Assembly (NCBI GenBank): GCA_018873245.2
Contig: JAEMBT020000007.1
Location: 1,612,001 to 1,676,000 of the forward strand
Origin: Archegozetes longisetosus
Taxonomy: Eukaryota > Arthropoda > Arachnida > Sarcoptiformes > Trhypochthoniidae
DNA: 64,000 bases
Direction of reading: 5' to 3'
The notes under the pieces were generated by a model. It did no database searches, had not been told where the DNA came from, and was given only the letters and a program-made list of their open reading frames with translations. The first letter of the stretch is position 1, and the number at the start of each line of letters is the position of its first letter. Positions 62,945 to 64,000 of the stretch are shown here, piece by piece. The position numbers were made by a program, and so were the translations under genes.

Positions 62945-63634
62945 ATGTTGGGAGTTGATAAAAAGCATTTGACTTTTAAACATCCATTCACTTATATGAC
63001 AGCTGGTCTAACAAGTAGTGGTAAAACAGTTTTAATTAGAAGAATCCTTCAACATCATAAACATCTCATTTATTTCAGAAACGAATCTATTGAGAAGCTA
63101 AATATTATTTGGGCTTATGGCCAGTGGCATAAGCTATACAATGAACCCATTCCTAATATTAAATGCATATATGTCGATGGTTTACCCTCGGAAGAAGACA
63201 TTCAAGTCAATAAGCCTCGTATAATCATAATTGATGATCTAATGTCAGAATTGGGCAACGATAAAAAATCAACTAATCTTTTTACAAAAGGAAGTCATCA
63301 TAATGATGTAATTGTGATATTCATATCTCAAAATATTTTTCATCAAGGATCTCAAATGAGAACTATAATTCTGAATTGTCATTATATGATTTTAATGAAA
63401 AATCCAAGAGATAAGGCACAAATTATGAGATTGACTGATCAAATTTATCCAAATAAAACCAAATTTCTTATAGAAGCTTTCAATGATGCTACTAAACATC
63501 AATTTGGCTATATAAAGGTTGATATGAAACAAGATACGCCAGATAATTTGAGAATCCAAACTCGTATTACACCTGAAGAATTGGATCCTGATTCTAAATA
63601 CGAAATCTCTCCTATTGCTTATATCCCGAAATAA
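62945..63634 (+). CDS. FtsK/HerA-type DNA-packaging ATPase (Polinton/adintovirus)
   Basis: 229 residues, intact. It pumps the genome into the capsid. Walker A GLTSSGKT is at residues 21-28, Walker B IIIIDDL at about 93-99, and an IFISQNIFHQG segment follows, as in Polinton ATPases (polar sensor in a strand after Walker B). The length is typical of the compact Polinton/adintovirus ATPases. The start is the Met directly after the TATA/initiator pair, leaving a very short leader. It follows the polymerase and precedes the pX-like gene on the same strand. That order (polymerase, ATPase, then capsid genes) supports a virus-like element rather than a cellular gene. Confidence 0.9.
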   Translation: MLGVDKKHLTFKHPFTYMTAGLTSSGKTVLIRRILQHHKHLIYFRNESIEKLNIIWAYGQWHKLYNEPIPNIKCIYVDGLPSEEDIQVNKPRIIIIDDLMSELGNDKKSTNLFTKGSHHNDVIVIFISQNIFHQGSQMRTIILNCHYMILMKNPRDKAQIMRLTDQIYPNKTKFLIEAFNDATKHQFGYIKVDMKQDTPDNLRIQTRITPEELDPDSKYEISPIAYIPK

Positions 63635-63723
63635 TGTCGCAAAATCTAAGAAATTGTTTTAAGGATCTTGAGTTCGTATCAAAAATGATATGAAATAAGA
63701 CTCAAAAGTCTATTCTACGTTAT

Positions 63724-63960
63724 ATGTCACAAAATCCAAAATATTATCTAGCTCTTAAAGAAATTGCAGTAAATATTATAAAAGGGAATGTTGAAATAGA
63801 TTCACACACTAAATTAAGACTAAAAAAGCATAAAATGAATATTTATGCTTTTGCTCAAATTAAGAACTGTTTGTATAATCGCAAAAAATTAGTTGTACAA
63901 AGCGGAGGTTGGCTTTGGCTCATACCTTTAATAACAAGCATAATTGACTTAGCCTCATAA
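63724..63960 (+). CDS. pX-like small virion protein
   Basis: 78 residues, intact. A basic region (LRLKKHKMNIYAFAQIKN, then NRKK) is followed by LVVQSGGWLWLIPLITSIID, a hydrophobic tail with a Gly-Gly turn. This is the layout of the adenovirus pX-like proteins of adintoviruses and Polintons, which lie between the ATPase and the capsid genes. It starts 89 bp after the ATPase. A 19-codon frame at 63633 starts with almost the same bases (ATGTCGCAAAATC against ATGTCACAAAATC), so a small local duplication is likely. The function is probably genome condensation or membrane disruption, by analogy only. Confidence 0.72.
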   Translation: MSQNPKYYLALKEIAVNIIKGNVEIDSHTKLRLKKHKMNIYAFAQIKNCLYNRKKLVVQSGGWLWLIPLITSIIDLAS

Positions 63961-64000
63961 TGAATCATTGTAGAAAAATAGAATTGATTCTTAAAGATGA

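Larger units (their letters stand above)
54210..64000. mobile_element. Endogenous Polinton/Maverick (adintovirus-like) element, left part
   Basis: Contains the PC4-like pair, TBP homologue, family-B polymerase, packaging ATPase and pX-like gene. Major and minor capsid proteins, maturation protease and retrovirus-type integrase were not found. They would be expected beyond 64000, because the gene string is still running at the window end. The left boundary is uncertain. Confidence 0.85.

Noticed and set aside
1..64000. CRISPR arrays or prokaryotic operons
   Set aside because: No regularly spaced direct repeats; spliced genes show the DNA is eukaryotic.

Overview
This window is AT-rich nuclear DNA from an invertebrate animal, most likely an arthropod, though the species cannot be fixed from sequence alone. 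The grounds are short GT-AG introns, an endosomal-type Na+/H+ exchanger, lysosomal di-N-acetylchitobiase genes, a biogenic-amine-type GPCR, many animal-type DNA transposons (piggyBac-, hAT-, Tc1/mariner-like), and CCTAA-type repeats that resemble the arthropod telomere unit.

Layout. (1) 1-8.2 kb: a six-exon Na+/H+ exchanger gene (SLC9A6/7/9 type, + strand) with one 1-base frameshift in exon 3. A fold-back repeat carrying tRNA-like sequence sits in its fourth intron. (2) 8.5-49.6 kb: an amplified locus with five copies of a five-exon di-N-acetylchitobiase gene (GH18). Copies 1 and 2 face away from each other across a palindrome centred near 11.26 kb. Copies 3 and 4 do the same across a palindrome centred near 30.54 kb. 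Copy 5 ends the array. Seen another way, a unit of about 19 kb (gene +, repeat-rich spacer, gene -) occurs twice in tandem: unit A about 11.3-30.5 kb, unit B about 30.5-49.6 kb. The units are nearly identical but differ by clean transposon insertions (a solo LTR and a mariner only in B, a 1.6-kb long-inverted-repeat element only in A). The 98-bp spacers of the two palindromes lie in opposite orientations. The spacer DNA is old transposon debris: a LINE, a Tc1-like transposase, MITEs and fold-backs. (3) 49.8-52.0 kb: a diverged single copy of the palindrome-centre sequence, then a two-exon aminergic-type GPCR. (4) 53.1-53.6 kb: a hAT-like MITE.

(5) About 54.2 kb to the window end: the left part of an endogenous Polinton/Maverick (adintovirus-like) element. 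It carries a protein-primed family-B DNA polymerase (multiply broken), an intact FtsK/HerA-type packaging ATPase and an intact small pX-like hydrophobic protein. Penton, hexon, protease and integrase are not seen and would lie past the right edge. Between the presumed terminal repeat and the polymerase lies an unusual block: two divergently transcribed PC4-like (transcription coactivator p15) proteins and a TATA-binding-protein homologue. The TBP homologue has an early in-frame stop. At least the ATPase gene has a TATA box and an arthropod-style initiator at the normal spacing. A Polinton-type element carrying its own TBP and PC4-like factors suggests virus-controlled RNA polymerase II initiation, and it is the most novel feature of the window.

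Exon boundaries were inferred by eye from GT-AG sites, reading phase and family resemblance. Several 1-base lesions lie in T runs and could be long-read assembly errors.
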